From a virus, in the IMG/VR virus record IMGVR_UViG_3300024507_000221, positions 1 through 22,818 of that record: 22,818 nt of DNA; one strand, given 5' to 3'. The position numbers were made by a program, and so were the translations under genes. Below the pieces are notes generated by a model, which worked only from the letters and a program-made list of their open reading frames with translations, was not told where the DNA came from and did not search any database. Positions 20,099 through 22,818 of this stretch are shown here, piece by piece. Positions within the stretch are counted from its first letter, which is position 1, and each line of letters opens with the position of its first letter.

Positions 20099-21190
20099 TC
20101 AGTTTGACTGCTGTTCGTCAACAGGAAGTTGAAAGTCAGCATCAACCTTGTCATAAAGTTCAAGGAATGCTTGCTTGGTTTCATCATCAAAGCGGTTAAC
20201 GCACACTTGGATTGCCTTTGCTTTATCTTGGAAAATGCTGTAAGCACGGATGATGTGAACCAGACGGCGGGTGCTGATGATCTCCTCAATACCACCATCG
20301 TAGAAAGTCTTACGGATGATGTCTGCCCAATCGACCAGGCGCTTACAGAAATTACGATCTTCAATACCCAGATCCAAAGCAATACCTTCCAGAATCTTCT
20401 GCTCAGTTGCAGGGGCGGGATAGGACTGCTCAAAGGTCACAGGGAAACGCTCAAGGAATGCTTCGTTGAGAACATTGGTGCCGATGAAGCGACCATCATC
20501 AGAACCCTTACCCTTGGTGTTGGCGGTGGCGATCACATTGAAACCAGAGGCAGGTTTCACGAAGCGACCGATCTTTTTGAGGAACACACCTTTACCTTCC
20601 AGAATGGATTGCAGGCACAGGATCTTATTAGAAGCAAGGTCAATCTCATCCAGCAGCAGCACTGCACCACGCTCAAGTGCTTCCACTACAGGACCATTGT
20701 GCCATACAGTCTCACCATTGACAAGACGGAAACCACCAATCAGGTCATCTTCATCAGTCTCGATGGTAATGTTGACACGAATCAATTCACGCTTCAGTTG
20801 AGCACATGCTTGCTCAACGCTGAAAGTTTTACCATTACCAGACAGACCAGTGACGAACACAGGATAAAAGATATTGGACTGAATAACTTTTTTAATATCA
20901 CCAAAGTTACCAAACTTGACGAAGGTATCATCTTTATCGGGAATGAGGTTTTGTTCGATAGGGGGAACCACTGCAGGTGCTTGGAAAGTGCGTTCGATTT
21001 CTTGTACTTTTTGTTGCGTCACTTCAAGATTCCATTTACCACGACCAACTTTAAATTGATCAAGTTTTTTAGTAACAGTTTGATAGTTAGCATCGTTCAG
21101 ATTACACCAGGCACGGATATCAGCACCAGTGATGGTGTTTCCATACAGGTTCTGTAGAGAAGTGCGGATGTAGTCGGAGGAGAGTGCCAT
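20099..21190 (-). CDS. cobS: CobS-like AAA+ ATPase (MoxR/CobS type)
   Basis: This 363-aa protein matches the cyanophage protein named CobS after the cobaltochelatase subunit. The N-terminal domain (1-55, ALSSDYIRTSLQNLYGN, KVGRGKWNLEV) is helical. The AAA+ core has Walker A GLSGNGKT (115-122), IETDEDDLIGGF, Walker B VLLLDEIDLAS (Asp181, Glu182), VIATANTKGKGSDDGRF (sensor 1) and the lid region GGIEEIISTRRLVHII. All ATPase motifs are intact. The start is the ATG at 21190. The VWA-domain gene just upstream suggests an AAA+/VWA pair like CobS-CobT or MoxR-VWA, remodelling some protein or inserting a metal. A cobalamin role is not proven. A TATAAT box lies 25 nt upstream. Confidence 0.9.
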   Translation of the reverse strand: MALSSDYIRTSLQNLYGNTITGADIRAWCNLNDANYQTVTKKLDQFKVGRGKWNLEVTQQKVQEIERTFQAPAVVPPIEQNLIPDKDDTFVKFGNFGDIKKVIQSNIFYPVFVTGLSGNGKTFSVEQACAQLKRELIRVNITIETDEDDLIGGFRLVNGETVWHNGPVVEALERGAVLLLDEIDLASNKILCLQSILEGKGVFLKKIGRFVKPASGFNVIATANTKGKGSDDGRFIGTNVLNEAFLERFPVTFEQSYPAPATEQKILEGIALDLGIEDRNFCKRLVDWADIIRKTFYDGGIEEIISTRRLVHIIRAYSIFQDKAKAIQVCVNRFDDETKQAFLELYDKVDADFQLPVDEQQSN

Positions 21191-21215
21191 TAGTTTGCTT
21201 TGTTTCAACCTAGTC

Positions 21216-21221
21216 ATTATA
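21216..21221 (-). promoter_or_regulatory. -10 box TATAAT upstream of cobS
   Basis: A perfect TATAAT on the minus strand, 25 nt before the cobS ATG and 4 nt after the U-tract of the preceding terminator. At the -35 position I find CCCAGG (17-bp spacing), so the promoter relies on the -10 box alone or on another factor. Confidence 0.55.
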
Positions 21222-21225
21222 GAGC

Positions 21226-21249
21226 AAAAAGAGGTCCTCCTGGGACCTC
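21226..21249 (-). terminator. Rho-independent terminator after the VWA and 61-aa genes
   Basis: The minus strand GAGGTCC and GGACCTC form a perfect 7-bp stem around the loop CAGGA, followed by TTTTTG. Confidence 0.88.
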
Positions 21250-21254
21250 GGTGG

Positions 21255-21440
21255 TCAGTTTGCCAACTGGTTCTTGAGTTCTCTTAGGTACTCTTCACTT
21301 GCAATATGACCTGTATATCCTGGATAGTACTTATTTACTAAAGAGTCAATGCCCATAGCAGTTGTACTGCTATTACATTTAATCCATACTTCTTTTGTAT
21401 TGTATTCTACCACATGTTCGAATGGAAATTTTTGTTTCAT
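21255..21440 (-). CDS. Small protein of unknown function, 61 aa
   Basis: The product starts MKQKFPFEHVVEYNTKEVWI and ends EEYLRELKNQLAN. It is soluble, with a mixed strand-helix pattern and a Tyr-rich middle (NKYYPGYTGHIASE). The ATG overlaps the stop of the VWA gene as ATGA and the stop is directly followed by a terminator, so it is the last gene of that transcript. I see no known motif. Its place between the VWA gene and the CobS-like ATPase makes a link to that pair possible, as inference. Confidence 0.7.
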   Translation of the reverse strand: MKQKFPFEHVVEYNTKEVWIKCNSSTTAMGIDSLVNKYYPGYTGHIASEEYLRELKNQLAN

Positions 21441-22818
21441 GCAACTAAAGAAATGAACTCACCAAGAACTTTTTTATTTAGTTTTTTAGTCTTAAGGGAC
21501 TTAACGAACGCAGATTTAATTTGGGATTTAGTTGCATCTTCGGAAACTTCAAACTCAGTTTCTTGAGAAAGTGCAGTTGCAGACATTCCAAAGTACGCAT
21601 CATATCCAGACTTTGTAATTGTGAAACTCTTCAGTTTCTTCCAATCATTTTGAATTTTCTCATATTCTTTTTCAAGTTGAGAATGATACATTTGAACAAA
21701 GCGACTGAAGTTGCGACTTTCAAGAACACGAATACCAATAAAGTTCATGGAAGTAAACTTATCTTTCAGGTTCCTAAGAAGAACATCAGTAAATTCATGA
21801 TAACCATATCCAATCTTATAGGTAGTTCCAAGTTTACGATCACGAAGGAATGTCGTATGTGGATTAATATACCCAGTTCCAAGAAATGGTTTCTTTTCCC
21901 ACTGGCGTTTAACTTCTTTGTGGTGGACAAGTTGATTTGCTTCACCATCAGTAAGAACAATACATTGAACTTTTTGAAGTTTGTTTTCCTTTTGGAACTT
22001 AGGAAGAATCTGATGAAGAGTAATCAGAGATTCATTCAAAGGAGTTCCTGAGAGAGAAAGACGATTTGGATAAGTATAGGGAGAACTATAAGTCCTACCA
22101 AAACAATAAGCAAGACGCCAAATATTCAACATTTGATGCTCAAGAACACTACCAGAAACTTTACTAGTGAGAATATTCATCATGGAGAAAGTTTCATCTA
22201 CAACCAGAAGACCATCTTTCTTTTGGTAATGTGGAGTGCGGTCTGCAGCAAGATAACGATCATTTTCATAATCATACTCACCACGACGCCACTCACTAGT
22301 AAAAGCATAAACCTCAAAAGGAATGGATACTTTCTTACAGAACCAAACAAGATTGAAGAGTTGCTTACATGTATCAAGCATCACATCACACATAGAACCA
22401 CTCCAGTCCAAAACAAATACAAGACCATGATTCTTGCCATCAGGAATCACAGATACTTTCTTGAACAAGTCTTCATTGTACTTGTAAGTATGAAGACGAG
22501 ATGTATCGAGAACACCAGTGCGAGCAGTTGATGCACGAGCATACTGATCTGCAGCCTTACGACATTCAAATTCTTTTACCAAGTAGTTGACTTCTTTTTG
22601 AGCAGAAGATTTAAACTTTTTAAAGTCAAGATCAGATTCTTTATAGAGATTTGTAGGAGTATAACTTTGTCTTTCCGCATGTTCATTATGGATTTTTTGT
22701 TGATGAGCAAAAGAATCATCAATATCTTTATGAACTTCAGAGTTCTTACCAATAACAGTATCAAGATTTACTTGAGGAACCTCAATATAAACATTTTCAT
22801 ATCCATCGTTACCCACAA
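21437..22818 (-). CDS. VWA-domain protein, CobT-like partner of the AAA+ ATPase (5' end outside window)
   Basis: The visible 459 residues contain a von Willebrand A domain from about 131 on. The metal-binding MIDAS motif is GLVFVLDWSGSM (Asp137, Ser139, Ser141). Further VWA parts are KKVSIPFEVYAFTSEW and QCIVLTDGEAN with its Asp. The N-terminal part (VYIEVPQVNLDTVIGK) is charged and probably a linker. The frame stays open to the window edge, so the real start lies upstream; the first in-frame GTG at 22816 is not a believable start. A VWA protein beside a CobS/MoxR-type ATPase is the classic arrangement of cobaltochelatase and MoxR systems. The stop is coupled to the 61-aa gene. Confidence 0.88.
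   Translation of the reverse strand, partial: VGNDGYENVYIEVPQVNLDTVIGKNSEVHKDIDDSFAHQQKIHNEHAERQSYTPTNLYKESDLDFKKFKSSAQKEVNYLVKEFECRKAADQYARASTARTGVLDTSRLHTYKYNEDLFKKVSVIPDGKNHGLVFVLDWSGSMCDVMLDTCKQLFNLVWFCKKVSIPFEVYAFTSEWRRGEYDYENDRYLAADRTPHYQKKDGLLVVDETFSMMNILTSKVSGSVLEHQMLNIWRLAYCFGRTYSSPYTYPNRLSLSGTPLNESLITLHQILPKFQKENKLQKVQCIVLTDGEANQLVHHKEVKRQWEKKPFLGTGYINPHTTFLRDRKLGTTYKIGYGYHEFTDVLLRNLKDKFTSMNFIGIRVLESRNFSRFVQMYHSQLEKEYEKIQNDWKKLKSFTITKSGYDAYFGMSATALSQETEFEVSEDATKSQIKSAFVKSLKTKKLNKKVLGEFISLVA

Noticed and set aside
20129-21157. Long open frame of 342 codons on the plus strand across cobS
   Set aside because: It is antisense to an intact AAA+ gene with all motifs, its product has no known domain, and no other gene in the window uses the plus strand.
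20099-21190. Cobalamin biosynthesis as the established role of the CobS-like protein
   Set aside because: Only the ATPase and a VWA partner are visible; no CobN-like large subunit is in the window, so the family name is kept without the pathway claim.
1-22818. CRISPR arrays, insertion sequences, inteins or homing endonucleases
   Set aside because: I saw no regularly spaced repeats, no transposase and no insertion in gp43, gp41, uvsX or the visible nrdA part; all core motifs run uninterrupted.

Overview
This window reads as part of the genome of a T4-like marine myovirus, most probably a cyanophage (Kyanoviridae type, host Prochlorococcus or Synechococcus). The evidence is the T4 replisome set (gp45, gp44, gp62, RegA, gp43, UvsX, gp41, gp61, NrdA) together with accessory genes typical of cyanomyoviruses (CobS-like AAA+ ATPase, MazG-like pyrophosphohydrolase, Hsp20). 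The DNA is A+T-rich. Every gene I can support lies on the minus strand, so transcription runs from high to low coordinates. Host assignment is inference; no photosynthesis gene lies in the window.

Layout in transcription order. (1) 22818-21191: a VWA-domain protein cut by the window edge, then a 61-aa protein and a terminator. (2) 21190-15264: CobS-like ATPase, terminator, a DUF3310-like protein, then gp45 clamp, a 170-aa protein, gp44 clamp loader, a possible nuclease plus a D12-class adenine methylase, gp62 and RegA. The nuclease-methylase pair interrupts the usual gp44-gp62 adjacency. (3) 15263-14420: hsp20 and a 54-aa protein between two terminators. (4) 14387-8268: a paralogous pair of small proteins, gp43 polymerase, a 43-aa overlapping gene, UvsX, gp41 helicase, MazG and a 61-aa protein. 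(5) 8249-1988: a late-type block with TATAAATA-like promoters. It holds three proteins that look like internal head proteins with prohead-protease sites, a tRNA-Ala(UGC), two tiny genes (one membrane), a beta-rich structural protein and three small proteins. (6) 1874-1: a sigma70-type promoter followed by gp61 primase and the 5' part of nrdA.

How the parts fit: clamp, clamp loader, polymerase, recombinase, helicase and primase form the phage replisome. NrdA supplies deoxynucleotides, MazG edits nucleotide pools and RegA represses translation of early mRNAs. Many genes are coupled by ATGA, TGATG or TAATG overlaps.

The most notable signals are: (a) a nucleotidyltransferase that starts with a T4 internal-protein-like capsid-targeting peptide (FLSE|A), so it may be packaged and injected; (b) two neighbouring proteins with an acidic N-terminal part, an LxE|AR site and a Lys/Ala-rich basic part, consistent with processed DNA-condensing head proteins; (c) repeated fusion of terminators with promoters, including TTGACT-17-TATAAT and TTGACT-17-TAGAAT whose -35 boxes lie inside terminator hairpins, and two U-tracts that run directly into TATAAATA; (d) an identical 9-mer TTGATTATG at the starts of gp45 and gp44, a candidate RegA target.
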